The notes beneath the pieces are model-generated. The model ran no database searches, was not told the origin of the DNA, and was given only the letters and a program-made list of their open reading frames with translations. The position numbers and the translations under genes are program-made. From assembly GCA_966128725.1 (NCBI GenBank), contig CBHYLN010000038.1, forward strand, positions 1 through 39,217: a stretch of 39,217 nucleotides of DNA, given 5' to 3'. Positions 1 to 7,604 of this stretch are shown in pieces. The DNA comes from JAFDZV01 sp966128725 (GTDB taxonomy: Bacteria; Bacteroidota; Ignavibacteria; OLB7). The first letter of the stretch is position 1. The number at the start of each line of letters is the position of its first letter.

Positions 1-15
1 CATACAACGAGATCA

Positions 16-483
16 ATGCACATGAAGACCCCCCAAGATCACGACAACGCGCGTCGTGATTTCCTGCTCAAGTTCGGCAGCTCGCTCGCCGGCATCACGA
101 TGATTTCAACGCTTGCTCCGCTTATCGCCGGCTGCGAAAGCAGCACGGGTCCTGCCTCGATGGATCCCAATTTTCGCGCCACGTACGACGTAAGCTCGTT
201 GACTGTGGATGGCACGGCAATGGTAACAGCTACCAACGGCGGCGATGGCACGCCTATCGTGCTGGTGCGCAACTCCGCGACAACCTACACGGCGTTGTCG
301 ATGTCGTGCACGCACGAGGGTTGTGTCTGCCGTTCACCAAGCAATGGCACCATCAATTGCGATTGCCACGGCTCGCAGTTCGACCTGACGGGCGCGGTGC
401 GTCGCGGCCCGGCAACCACGGCACTGTATCGCTACAAGGTGGCGTACGATGCAACCGGACACTCGGTGACGGTAACGCCGTAG
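16..483 (+). CDS. Rieske [2Fe-2S] protein with Tat-like signal and lipobox
   Basis: A 155-residue protein that would carry a Rieske iron-sulfur cluster outside the cytoplasmic membrane and take part in electron transfer. Both Rieske boxes are complete: C98-T-H100-E-G-C103 and C115-D-C117-H118-G-S. C98, H100, C115 and H118 are the expected cluster ligands, and C103 and C117 the expected disulfide pair. The N-terminus has a twin-arginine-like motif (RRDFL, residues 13-17), a hydrophobic stretch, and a lipobox ending at C40 (LIAGC). This suggests folding in the cytoplasm, Tat export and lipid anchoring. A second ATG six bases downstream (22) is an equally possible start; no strong ribosome site is visible so close to the window edge. 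No cytochrome b or oxidase partner lies downstream, so the electron partner is unknown. It could be a stand-alone arsenite-oxidase-type or bc1-type small subunit. Confidence 0.9.
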   Translation: MHMKTPQDHDNARRDFLLKFGSSLAGITMISTLAPLIAGCESSTGPASMDPNFRATYDVSSLTVDGTAMVTATNGGDGTPIVLVRNSATTYTALSMSCTHEGCVCRSPSNGTINCDCHGSQFDLTGAVRRGPATTALYRYKVAYDATGHSVTVTP

Positions 484-545
484 TCAGGAAACGGGCTCAC
501 GCGGGCCACGGACCGGTCCGCGATCGACGTCGACAAACGCAACAA

Positions 546-588
546 GAACGGGGTAGCTTCAGCACCGGAAGCTATCCCGTTCCTTTAA
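546..588 (+). terminator. Intrinsic terminator after the Rieske gene
   Basis: A 15-bp stem with one wobble pair (546-560 with 568-582), a 7-base loop and a short pyrimidine tail (CCTTT) lie 65 bases after the Rieske stop codon. The stem is strong and the U tract is weak. Confidence 0.7.
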
Positions 589-1112
589 CGGGGACACCCG
601 GGCTCACTGGCATGGTACCCGCCAGAGGCCAGGCCGCTCCAGGGTGATTTTGAAGAGAATTTTTTGAATGGATTGCGGTTGGTAATTCCACGCATTAGAT
701 TCACCCCGCGAACGGCTGCGTGTCTGTTATGTGCTCAACGGGTCAAGGATCGGCTGGAATCGTACTGAATATTTTGCTGGGTGGCACCACACGATTTCAA
801 GCCGAGGGGTCGTAGCACACCGTTCCGATGAAATATTTCTTTTTTGATTCGACTCCGGCATCAACACACGACATTTATTATGATGCTGCTGAATGCTCAC
901 AGCTTCGGCGTGTATGCACCACGTCGCGGCCGCATTTCCCCTCGTGTAACAGCAAGCAAAAATGCACGCTTGCATTGGAACCAGGATGGACACCACGGCA
1001 TCCAACCGGGCATTACACCCATTGGACAATCCGCCTGCGGAACCGGCATGTTCCTCCAATCCCGACGCTGCATCGGCATGGTGATGGATGCAGCGGCGCG
1101 ACCGCACCACGT
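589..1112. other. Intergenic stretch without a supported gene
   Basis: About 520 bases in which both strands have only short, compositionally odd open frames without ribosome sites, domains or signal peptides. The longest is a minus-strand frame from 1188 to 727; its cysteine- and histidine-rich translation matches nothing I recognise. I see no tRNA, large palindrome or tandem repeat. Confidence 0.5.
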
Positions 1113-1511
1113 CTACAGGGCACGCTGTTCGTCGAATATGCAGCAGGCCCACTCGCGCCCAAGAAGCAACATGGTGCATAGGCGCCACCGCCCACCCCAG
1201 AGATCCTCGGTCATTCGCGACAGACGCATCAAGCTGGTATCAACTCGGCCGTTTCGGTCGTGCATCAAAGCCAGCGCACGTTGCGCCGACTCGCGACGCC
1301 CCTCGGTTAAAAGCAGCAGCAATGGGGCCGTGGCCACATCCTTGTTTTTCCCGCGGGCAAGCGCCATGGTTTCGGCCGACATATCCGCCGGGAACATTAT
1401 GCTGCCTTCGGCATTGGGATCCAACCACCAGCCACTGCGAAGTAGTTGATCCAGACGCTCGACATCGCCCGGAGAATGTATATGAATTGGATATGATCGT
1501 TGTTTATTCAT
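1113..1511 (-). CDS. Hypothetical 132-residue protein
   Basis: I do not recognise this protein. It is probably real because a strong ribosome site (a run of six G followed by A) lies five bases before the ATG at 1511, and the first 100 residues have ordinary soluble-protein composition with alternating charged and leucine-rich helices. There is no signal peptide or membrane segment. The last 20 residues are cysteine- and tryptophan-rich, so the natural end may lie elsewhere if a frameshift is present. It is divergent from the secreted-protein gene starting at 1555; the two starts are 43 bases apart and could share a bidirectional promoter region. Confidence 0.5.
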   Translation of the reverse strand: MNKQRSYPIHIHSPGDVERLDQLLRSGWWLDPNAEGSIMFPADMSAETMALARGKNKDVATAPLLLLLTEGRRESAQRALALMHDRNGRVDTSLMRLSRMTEDLWGGRWRLCTMLLLGREWACCIFDEQRAL

Positions 1512-1554
1512 TTATATCCCCCCATTCATCTATTATTTCATGACGGAGGTATGT

Positions 1555-1956
1555 ATGCGATTCCCACATTGGCACATTATCGTGCCGCTCGTATTATCGG
1601 CAACGGCAATACCGTTGATGGAGAATTACGCAGGTGCGCAATCCAATCCAGTCACCGAGCTATCGGTTGACAACGAAACCGGTGTTGCATTTTCGGCAAC
1701 CGTGGCCTTCAGCGATGGCACCACAACCTCGCTGAGCGTTGGAGCCGCCAACGCCTCGTACATCGCAACCGCACCTGCCGGTACAACCATTACCGGATTT
1801 ACGGCAGGCAGCAAGACGGTAGCAATCCCGATGGCCCCCTCGCCACAGGCGGGTTGGAACATCCCCGGCATCGGCGAACCCCTCTACTGCCATTACGTAG
1901 GCGTATCGGTATCATCACCACGATGCCGAATGCGTTTCAGCTTCTTCCTGAATTAG
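1555..1956 (+). CDS. Small secreted protein of unknown function
   Basis: A 133-residue protein with an N-terminal signal peptide (MRFPHWHIIVPLVLSATA onward, likely cut after AGA before Q). The mature part is rich in Thr, Ser, Ala and Val, with alternating beta-strand-like segments. The start at 1555 is preferred over the in-frame ATG at 1540 because a GGAGG site at 1545-1549 sits five bases before it. The last 25 residues change character (Cys, Arg and Phe rich), which may be natural or may reflect a frameshift near 1880-1910. The beta-rich body, with asparagine- and threonine-containing strands, vaguely resembles the cysteine-rich secreted protein at 3552-3959. No known domain was recognised. 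Confidence 0.6.
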   Translation: MRFPHWHIIVPLVLSATAIPLMENYAGAQSNPVTELSVDNETGVAFSATVAFSDGTTTSLSVGAANASYIATAPAGTTITGFTAGSKTVAIPMAPSPQAGWNIPGIGEPLYCHYVGVSVSSPRCRMRFSFFLN

Positions 1957-2241
1957 GGTGCTTGCTCCGGACAATGCACGGTGCCATGCCTGAGCACACG
2001 GGGTCAGGAGAGCCAATATTTTATTATTTGGATTCAATCGCAGGGTTTCTGCTGACGTATGTGTGATGCGGCGGTAATCGGCACCGCGATATCCGCCATG
2101 TGCATTGGAATTTTGAACGGAACCAGTGTTGCGGCGCAACAAGGCTTGATCGACAACCATCGGCGAGCAGTTTCCAGGCACACTGGTACGAGCAACCAAT
2201 CGCCGCATTCGCGGATGTTGTTCCCGTTGATGTTACTGCAT
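1957..2241. other. Intergenic stretch, nothing recognised
   Basis: Between the secreted-protein stop and the hairpin at 2242-2275 there is no open frame with domain, signal-peptide or ribosome-site support. An AT-rich patch near 2015-2040 is the only compositional departure. Confidence 0.4.
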
Positions 2242-2275
2242 GAGGGCAATGTATGCGCAAGCATATGTTGCCCTC
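2242..2275 (-). terminator. Strong hairpin after the nuclease gene
   Basis: A 15-bp stem (2242-2256 with 2261-2275, two wobble positions) with a four-base GCAA loop begins five bases past the stop of the minus-strand nuclease gene. It is most simply a transcription terminator, although no U tract follows on the minus strand. Confidence 0.6.
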
Positions 2276-2279
2276 GGCG

Positions 2280-3203
2280 CTATTCGTTGGCAACCTTGCT
2301 CAACAGATCCGCGAGCCGGTAACCGGCCAGCACGGCGCAACGTCGCGCCGTTGTTCGCGCGGCGGTTGCATATCCGCCTGGAAGCACGGGCGCCGTATCC
2401 GGATTCGAGGAGCGCATCAACGCACCCGAACGATACACATCATTCCGTGCACGGGTCCAGCTTTCACGACTCCAGGCCCGGGGCGTTGTGGCCCCAAGCA
2501 ATTCCGCCAGCGCCGATCTGGGATTCGCTTTCTCCAGATCCAACGACAGCGAGACAATAGCGCGTTCGTCACGCGTGGTGCCAAGCAAGCCATCCCAGAA
2601 GCCGTGCAGCTTTGTTGGCTTGGCGCCGGCGGCCGAGCGCACGAACACAAGGCCGCCGCCCTGATCGCCCGTAACCGAGGTAAATCCGTTGCCGATCCAT
2701 GTTGCGCAATGCAGAGGCTGGTGAATATCGCCAACCAGATGGAGCATCCAACTTAGATACACCGCCCGTACCGACTGGGATTCCGATGCATCATCCAGAA
2801 CCGACTCGCACTCGCCAAGCCCGAACAATATGTCGTCGTCCGGGAACGGGCTGCCCTTGAACGCAAACGCCGGCCCCCGCAACGGATAGTTGACGTAGTG
2901 CCAGCGTGCGTGGATCTCGAAGCCGCTTCCCCCCTCGCGAATGTCGTCGGGCCAGGTGCTCGCACGCATGAACAGATACAGGCCTTCCTCCACATCCGAC
3001 GGCCGGTCGGCAAGCCATTGATTGGCCCACGGGTGCCTGTGAATCAATGCAACCAGGCGAGCCCGGACATCGGACTTCAACCCACGGTACGCGATCGCCG
3101 CAACCGCCATATGCCCCGTTGCATTCCACGCGTTCGCCGAAACCGTACAACAGAACGTCGCGACCACAACAATGGCAGCCATCACCCCACGCGATTGAAA
3201 CAT
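2280..3203 (-). CDS. S1/P1-type zinc nuclease, secreted
   Basis: A 307-residue extracytoplasmic nuclease of the S1/P1 family, expected to cut single-stranded DNA and RNA using three zinc ions. After the signal peptide (residues 1-25, ending SANA) the mature protein should begin with W26, whose amino group is a zinc ligand in this family. The other ligands are visible in order: H31, Asp in WPDD (86-87), H102 (WHYVNYP), H155 and D159 (HLVGD), H161 or H165 (HQPLH), and H200 and D204 (HGFWD). The start at 3203 has AGGAG six bases upstream and gives a clean signal peptide; longer in-frame starts do not. It stands alone, with a strong hairpin directly after the stop. A scavenging role for nucleotides or phosphate is the usual inference. 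Confidence 0.93.
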   Translation of the reverse strand: MFQSRGVMAAIVVVATFCCTVSANAWNATGHMAVAAIAYRGLKSDVRARLVALIHRHPWANQWLADRPSDVEEGLYLFMRASTWPDDIREGGSGFEIHARWHYVNYPLRGPAFAFKGSPFPDDDILFGLGECESVLDDASESQSVRAVYLSWMLHLVGDIHQPLHCATWIGNGFTSVTGDQGGGLVFVRSAAGAKPTKLHGFWDGLLGTTRDERAIVSLSLDLEKANPRSALAELLGATTPRAWSRESWTRARNDVYRSGALMRSSNPDTAPVLPGGYATAARTTARRCAVLAGYRLADLLSKVANE

Positions 3204-3551
3204 GGTACTCCTGCAAATGCAGCATAATGGCGGGACAATCGGGGGATCCCAGTCGTGCGCCAGCAAGGCCTGACCGCCACGGACAGCACATTGGCCCCGA
3301 ATCTATGGTTGTGGTTGGCACAAAACAAGTGGCAGGAAATCTGGGAACGATTGCAAGCATCAACGCTCACTTCCACCGGCGCGCGGCGTCGATTGCACGC
3401 AAGAGCACAACGTGCCGGCAGAACGGCGCACGTCGCGCGCGCGCGGGAACGCGACACAGCCCGGCTCTCTCGCTACGCCTTGTGGACGCGGGAAGAGCCC
3501 GGGCTGCATTGTGCTGCATTGTGCACGGCGATGACAACGCCGGCGCGTGCG
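3204..3551. other. Intergenic stretch, very GC-rich, no supported gene
   Basis: About 350 bases between the nuclease start and the stop of the cysteine-rich secreted protein. Several overlapping open frames exist because of high GC, including a run of alternating CG near 3437-3455, but none has a ribosome site or recognisable domain. The promoter of the nuclease gene should lie near 3204-3260. Confidence 0.4.
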
Positions 3552-3959
3552 CTACGTTCCGCAGGGCGCCGCGCTCTTGGTGATAACGATGGCGCACTTC
3601 CACCAGTCGAAGCAGATATCCACGCAGCAATCGCGCGCGATCTGCACGCTCTTCAGGCAGTCGCCAGGCGCAATCGGCAGAAGCCCGGCCGGCGTTTTCA
3701 CAGCGATGCCCGTTGCGCCGCGAGGCTGCTCGGTGCGCTGAGTGCCGCCCGGTGCAACCGTGACACACTCAACTTCGGTGGGCGGCTCGGTATCGTTGTT
3801 GACAAAACAGATGGTGACGTCGCACGGCACATCCTTGTCGCTTTGCAGAGTTGGCGATGGGCACGCCGGCTGCGCGTGTAATGCCGATGACGAAGGCAGC
3901 ACAACAAGGGCAAACATGGCCGCGAGGAGTGCAAGGGATAGGAAGGTTGATCGACGCAT
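3552..3959 (-). CDS. Cysteine-rich small secreted protein
   Basis: A 135-residue protein with a clear signal peptide (MRRSTFLSLALLAAMFALVV onward, cut near ALHAQ). The mature chain has ten cysteines in short clusters (DVPCDVTIC, VEC, GDC, RDCCVDIC, WKC, PC), which suggests a disulfide-stabilised beta-rich extracellular protein. I recall similar secreted proteins with CCVDVCF-like motifs from related environmental genomes but cannot name the family. The ATG at 3959 gives the signal peptide directly; the upstream AGGT is a weak ribosome site. It stands alone, with about 130 bases to the next gene. Confidence 0.7.
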   Translation of the reverse strand: MRRSTFLSLALLAAMFALVVLPSSSALHAQPACPSPTLQSDKDVPCDVTICFVNNDTEPPTEVECVTVAPGGTQRTEQPRGATGIAVKTPAGLLPIAPGDCLKSVQIARDCCVDICFDWWKCAIVITKSAAPCGT

Positions 3960-3993
3960 GGTGTAGAAGACCTACGTGTGAGCGAGCGCCGCG

Positions 3994-4011
3994 ACCGCGC
4001 ATGGGCGCGGT
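3994..4011. terminator. Small GC hairpin
   Basis: A 7-bp GC stem (3994-4000 with 4005-4011) lies between the DinB-like gene's stop and the cysteine-rich gene's start. It could end transcription of the DinB-like gene. There is no U tract. Confidence 0.3.
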
Positions 4012-4086
4012 TCCTGAAACGGCATGCTCGTTCATCATAAGAGTGTTCACGCCGCGCTATTTGGACATGATCGTGCGCCGGCACTA

Positions 4087-4635
4087 TCACACCCCAGCCG
4101 CGCGAATCAACGCGTGTATCTGGCGAAGATGTGTCCTCATGTGGATGCGCGCCATCCCGACGGCCTGGGCAACGGTAAGCGGCCCGGCAACCGAATGGAA
4201 GAACACCGCGCGCAGCAGGCTGGCAGGCTCCTGCCGGGCGGTGTAGGCAACAAGGTTGGCGAGATGTGTGGCCCAGAGCTCGCGCAGTTCCTCCAAGCTG
4301 CGCCGGCCGGTCGGGATCATCCCCTCCGACGGCACTCGCAGCGGAATACGCAGCCGCAACACGGTAAGCACCAGCAGATACCGGAATCGATCGGCCAACG
4401 TACGGCGCCGCGCAGGCAACAACAGCGCGGGAAGCCCGGCGAACACCGTCAAATCGGCCAGCACCATGTGCTCCACAATCACGATTGGCGCCCACTTCCC
4501 CGGCGCGGGCGGCGTGGTCAGGTCAGCCGCCGGCAGCGTCGCAAGGGTATGCAGAAGGTCGCGCTGCATCTCGCCAAGCTCCGCAAGCCGGCGCAGCAGC
4601 AACGCACCTTTTGGATTGGAGGCGTCCCGCTTCAT
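4087..4635 (-). CDS. DinB-like four-helix protein
   Basis: A 182-residue protein with the layout of the DinB/YfiT superfamily: an N-terminal helix with GEMQRDLLHTLATL, then the tell-tale GKWAPIVIVEHM segment whose histidine is the first metal ligand, and a C-terminal HMRTHLRQIHAL helix with the remaining histidines. Members bind a divalent metal and many act as thiol-dependent S-transferases. The substrate here cannot be predicted. The middle (residues 75-105) is unusually leucine- and arginine-rich and may be an amphipathic helix. The ATG at 4635 has only a weak GGGG upstream. There is no operon partner; neighbouring genes are separated by more than 100 bases. Confidence 0.75.
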   Translation of the reverse strand: MKRDASNPKGALLLRRLAELGEMQRDLLHTLATLPAADLTTPPAPGKWAPIVIVEHMVLADLTVFAGLPALLLPARRRTLADRFRYLLVLTVLRLRIPLRVPSEGMIPTGRRSLEELRELWATHLANLVAYTARQEPASLLRAVFFHSVAGPLTVAQAVGMARIHMRTHLRQIHALIRAAGV

Positions 4636-4738
4636 GCCGGCCCCGTACGATCACCACGCATGCACACGCCGCCCCGGCACGCCGTTATCGGCCGGGTACG
4701 GAGACTGTGGCGCGGGAGCATGTACATGAGCATCATGA

Positions 4739-4766
4739 GCCTTCAATGTAGCTAATGTGTGAAGGC
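4739..4766 (-). terminator. Hairpin after the small secreted protein gene
   Basis: A 7-bp stem GCCTTCA/TGAAGGC (4739-4745 with 4760-4766) with a 14-base loop lies 43 bases past the stop of the minus-strand gene ending at 4810. It is a possible terminator without a U tract. Confidence 0.35.
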
Positions 4767-4809
4767 CGGTGGCGCGACGTACCGGAGTGGTAATGCCCTG
4801 GCATTTTCC

Positions 4810-5196
4810 TCAGAAGACAATAACGTCGACAACAATAATTCCGGTTGTGCCCTCGGCGGCTTCCCGCGACGTAAACGACACCAGCGCCTTGCGTCCGGTA
4901 CCGGGCGTAGTCTCGTTGTCGATAACGCCATACCGAGTAGTGGCGCCGAACACCGTTATGCTCACCAGATCACCAAGCCCGTTGGCGGTCGACTCCGTGT
5001 ATGTACCGTTGGCCTGATACGTGCGCGTCACCGATCCACGTTGATATGTGTGCGTGATCGTCAGCGGATAATCCGCCGCCGTAAGCGAAAGCGCCGTGCT
5101 GGTTTGCGCGGCGGAAAGCGTCTGAGCGCTCGCCGAGCCGGCCGCGGCCAGCAACGCAACAAGCACAAGCGCGCCAAGAACATGTTTTGTTCTCAT
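4810..5196 (-). CDS. Small secreted beta-rich protein
   Basis: A 128-residue protein that begins with a textbook signal peptide (residues 1-24, MRTKHVLGALVLVALLAAAG then SASA before Q). The mature part has alternating threonine- and tyrosine-containing strands (YPLTITHTYQ, VTRTYQANGTY, LVSITVFGATTRY) and ends in a hydrophobic strand GIIVVDVIVF. No cysteine and no recognised domain. The ATG at 5196 is chosen because it gives the signal peptide and has a GGGG element nine to twelve bases upstream; the reading frame extends further upstream but that part looks non-coding. Location is periplasmic or extracellular; function unknown. Confidence 0.65.
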   Translation of the reverse strand: MRTKHVLGALVLVALLAAAGSASAQTLSAAQTSTALSLTAADYPLTITHTYQRGSVTRTYQANGTYTESTANGLGDLVSITVFGATTRYGVIDNETTPGTGRKALVSFTSREAAEGTTGIIVVDVIVF

Positions 5197-5462
5197 GATA
5201 GGCCCCGTGTTGGTTATTGATGAGGCGGCAAAGCTACACGCGCCGGCTGGTCGGTTGGAGTACATCTTCGTGTACCCGCCCTGTGGTGCTGGGCGTCGTA
5301 CGGGACCACGGTATGGGCCGTGATTCCCACGCTTGCCCCGGCGATCCCTACGCCCTGCAACCGCTCCACATTCCGCATCGTCCGCCAGGCCGCGAAGGGC
5401 GTACAGCCCCCCCGCGTACGCCAGCCGCCAAACAACAGCCATGTGATCGTGGCAAGAGAAAA
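5197..5462. other. Intergenic stretch with competing short frames
   Basis: No supported gene. Minus-strand frames continue upstream of the secreted protein and could hint at a decayed small membrane protein, because residues such as LATITWLLFGGW appear in one frame and LAYAGGLYALRGLAD in another. Neither has a ribosome site or recognisable family. Confidence 0.35.
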
Positions 5463-5487
5463 GGGCCTGAGTACAACTCTCAGGCCC
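5463..5487 (-). terminator. Intrinsic terminator of the beta-prism gene
   Basis: A perfect 9-bp stem GGGCCTGAG/CTCAGGCCC with a 7-base loop is followed on the minus strand by TTTTCTCTT. It lies 45 bases past the stop of the minus-strand gene ending at 5532. Confidence 0.85.
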
Positions 5488-5531
5488 AACGCTCAGCTAT
5501 GCACACAGTTGTTCACGTACTCAGTACGGAC

Positions 5532-5996
5532 TTAATCCTGGTACTCGTAGCCGAGGAAGATATACTTGCCGCCACCGCCTTCGTTCGTGTCCTGCCGAAG
5601 CACGATGTCCTGCGGAAAGAAGTCCTTCATGGCGCTTTCGATGGAATCTCCAAAACCGGCCTTCACCGTGAACATCTTCGGCGCGCCGGGTGTGGTCGCG
5701 TAACACAGGTAGATGAATTTCCCTTCGTGCCCTGCATTCAGGTCCTTGTCGATCTTGACCCATCCCGGCGGCGTGGGCGAATCCTTGCCCGTGATCATGC
5801 GCAGCCCGGACACCGGATCACCGGAATCACGGGTCTGGTAGTAGATGAACACGAACTTGCCGCCGGCACCCTGATTGAAATCCTGCGCCTGGCCCGTCGG
5901 ATTCTTGACGACGCTCCAGCCGTCTCCCGCCGGCTTGCCCTTCTCGGGATTGAAATCATCCATGATGGTCACGGCGACGTTTGTTACGTACGACAT
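5532..5996 (-). CDS. Threefold beta-prism (MABP-like) protein
   Basis: A 154-residue cytoplasmic-type protein (no signal peptide) made of three repeats. Each carries a D-x-N-x-G-x-x-GKF/Y-x-x-hydrophobic-x-Y signature: residues 39-53 (DFNQGAGGKFVFIYY), 85-99 (DLNAGHEGKFIYLCY) and 136-150 (DTNEGGGGKYIFLGY). The DLNxGxGGKYIYLCY pattern is the hallmark of the MABP beta-prism domain of eukaryotic MVB12 and related membrane-associated proteins, and similar stand-alone units occur in bacteria. In those families the fold binds membranes or lipids; that role here is inference. The ATG at 5996 has GAGGAG five bases upstream and is preferred over a longer frame. It has its own terminator and no operon partner. 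Confidence 0.75.
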   Translation of the reverse strand: MSYVTNVAVTIMDDFNPEKGKPAGDGWSVVKNPTGQAQDFNQGAGGKFVFIYYQTRDSGDPVSGLRMITGKDSPTPPGWVKIDKDLNAGHEGKFIYLCYATTPGAPKMFTVKAGFGDSIESAMKDFFPQDIVLRQDTNEGGGGKYIFLGYEYQD

Positions 5997-6456
5997 ATCG
6001 ACTCCTCGACTATTGTGGAATGGAACAAATCCGAAGCCCGGGATACCTGACAATTGTGTGATACCGCATCGAGCATCGGTCGGTTATCCGTGTTGTCGCA
6101 TGGCGGGGCGGGGAATCCCCGGCCCATCGGTTCCTCCTCTTCCCTCAACAACCCCTCTGTTTCCCCACCCGGAATGCGTCTCGAACATAGGCGACCAAAT
6201 GCGAGGCTTGATTCGATATGCTGGTGAGCATGCAGGATTCGTGGTGCTATGCTGCATGCCTTTCACAGTATGCCATCACAGTAATTATTATCCGCAGGCA
6301 ATGCGCTCGTGGTCTCGTCCGTAAGCCGGACATACGCAAGGTGTGGGGGTCCTATTCCCTAATCCCCATCCCACTATTCCCCATTCCGCAATACGCATTT
6401 TCCTCCCTCATGCTTTTGGCGTCGATCGTTGTGTAATTCTAGTCGAGCTCACTGCC
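5997..6456. other. Spacer upstream of the integron-type integrase
   Basis: About 460 bases between two divergent genes. No gene is supported. It contains a palindromic GGGGAATCCCC near 6110-6121 and pyrimidine-rich stretches with repeated ATTCCC words around 6350-6400. In a classical integron this is where attI and the cassette promoter would lie. I looked for the RYYYAAC ... GTTRRRY core pair of recombination sites and found nothing convincing. Confidence 0.4.
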
Positions 6457-7422
6457 ATGCAACCACCGAACCTGCTGGACCAGGTACGAACGGAGATTCG
6501 CTGCCGTCACCTGAGCCGCAGAACCGAGAAGTCCTATGTCTATTGGATTGACCGCTTCATCCTGTACAACAAACAGCATAACCCGAAGGAGATGGGGGCC
6601 GAGGAAATCCGCGCCTTCCTTTCGCACCTCGCCGTGGATCAACGGCTGGCGGCCTCAACACAGAACCTGGCGCTCGACGCACTCCGCTTTTTCTATCGGA
6701 ATGTTCTCGTCACGCCGCTCCCGGCAATCGACGACATCGCGCGTGCACGGCGGCTGCGTGAGCTGCCCGTGGTGTTCACGCACGAAGAAGCCCGCGCCGT
6801 GCTCGCCCAGCTCGACGGAACATGCCGGATCGTGGCGGGGCTGCTCTACGGTGCGGGATTGCGGTTGTGCGAGTGCCTGGCACTGCGCGTGAAGGATCTG
6901 GACTTCAAGGCGATGCGGATCACGGTGCGACAAGGGACTGGTCGGAAGAATCGCATCACGATGTTACCGCAATCGCTTGTCGCGCCCCTGTCCGAACACC
7001 TGCAGGCGGTGCGCCGGCAGCATTGGCTGGATCTGGACGAGGGATATGGAGAGGTGCCGATTCCAGATGAGCCTGAGCGGATGCCGGAAAATGCCGCGCG
7101 TAAATGGTGTTGGCAGTACGTGTTCCCTGCCTCGCGCCGGTCGGCCGACCCACGCACCGGGAAGATGATGCGCCTGCATCTGGACGAGTCGGCGGTGCAG
7201 CGTACCGTGAAACGCGCCGTGCGCTCGGCCGGCATTACCAAGCCGGGCAGCCCACACACGTTCCGCCATAGTTGCGCCGCGCATCTTCTAGAGAACGGGT
7301 ACGACGTCCGCACGGTTCAGGAGCTGCTGGGGCATGGCGACGTCCGGACCACGATGAACTACATTCGCGTGCTCTCGGCTCGGCGCGCGTCGGTGCGCAG
7401 TCCGCTGGACGTCGATCAGTAG
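6457..7422 (+). CDS. intI: Integron-type tyrosine recombinase (IntI family)
   Basis: A 321-residue site-specific recombinase. The N-terminal core-binding domain has the IntI-like segment RHLSRRTEKSYVYWIDRFI and ASTQNLALDALRFFYR. The catalytic domain shows R136 (GAGLRLCE), H267-x-x-R270 (PHTFRH), H293 (LLGHGDV) and the nucleophile Y302 (TTMNY). The extra segment peculiar to integron integrases is present between the core and catalytic boxes: GYGEVPIPDEPERMPENAAR then WCWQYVFPA. The C-terminal VRSPLD ending also matches. Length equals that of known IntI proteins. The ATG at 6457 matches the family start; the frame is open to 6343 but that part lacks homology. It reads away from the single-gene units at 1-6000, the usual divergent orientation, but attC sites were not found, so it may be solitary. 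Confidence 0.9.
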   Translation: MQPPNLLDQVRTEIRCRHLSRRTEKSYVYWIDRFILYNKQHNPKEMGAEEIRAFLSHLAVDQRLAASTQNLALDALRFFYRNVLVTPLPAIDDIARARRLRELPVVFTHEEARAVLAQLDGTCRIVAGLLYGAGLRLCECLALRVKDLDFKAMRITVRQGTGRKNRITMLPQSLVAPLSEHLQAVRRQHWLDLDEGYGEVPIPDEPERMPENAARKWCWQYVFPASRRSADPRTGKMMRLHLDESAVQRTVKRAVRSAGITKPGSPHTFRHSCAAHLLENGYDVRTVQELLGHGDVRTTMNYIRVLSARRASVRSPLDVDQ

Positions 7423-7501
7423 CTCGTGTGGGCAGTGGGCCTCATCAGGGCGCGGTACGGCGACAGGAGAGATCAGCGGCACTTGCGGAGGTCAGCAACA
7501 A

Positions 7502-7530
7502 GAACGCCTCGCACATGGCGCGAGGCGTTC
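7502..7530. terminator. Bidirectional terminator between integrase and DUF4386 gene
   Basis: A perfect 11-bp stem GAACGCCTCGC/GCGAGGCGTTC with a 7-base loop. On the minus strand it is followed by TTGTTG and lies 75 bases past the DUF4386 stop; on the plus strand it lies 80 bases past the integrase stop. It can serve both converging genes. Confidence 0.75.
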
Positions 7531-7604
7531 TCCGTGTTGGCAAAGTGTGGGCTCGTATCACTTCATGATGGTCGCCGGCCGGCCCGTGCCAGCAATCGCG
7601 GCGG

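Noticed and set aside
727..1188. 153-residue minus-strand open frame
   Set aside because: Overlaps the hypothetical gene at 1113-1511, lacks a ribosome site and has an implausible Cys/His-rich composition.
4810..5442. 210-residue version of the small secreted protein
   Set aside because: The signal peptide starts at residue 83 of that frame; the earlier part has no support.
5463..5490. attC half-site (GCCCAAC at 5484-5490)
   Set aside because: No matching GTTRRRY partner at a suitable distance; the surrounding stem is a plain terminator with a T tract.
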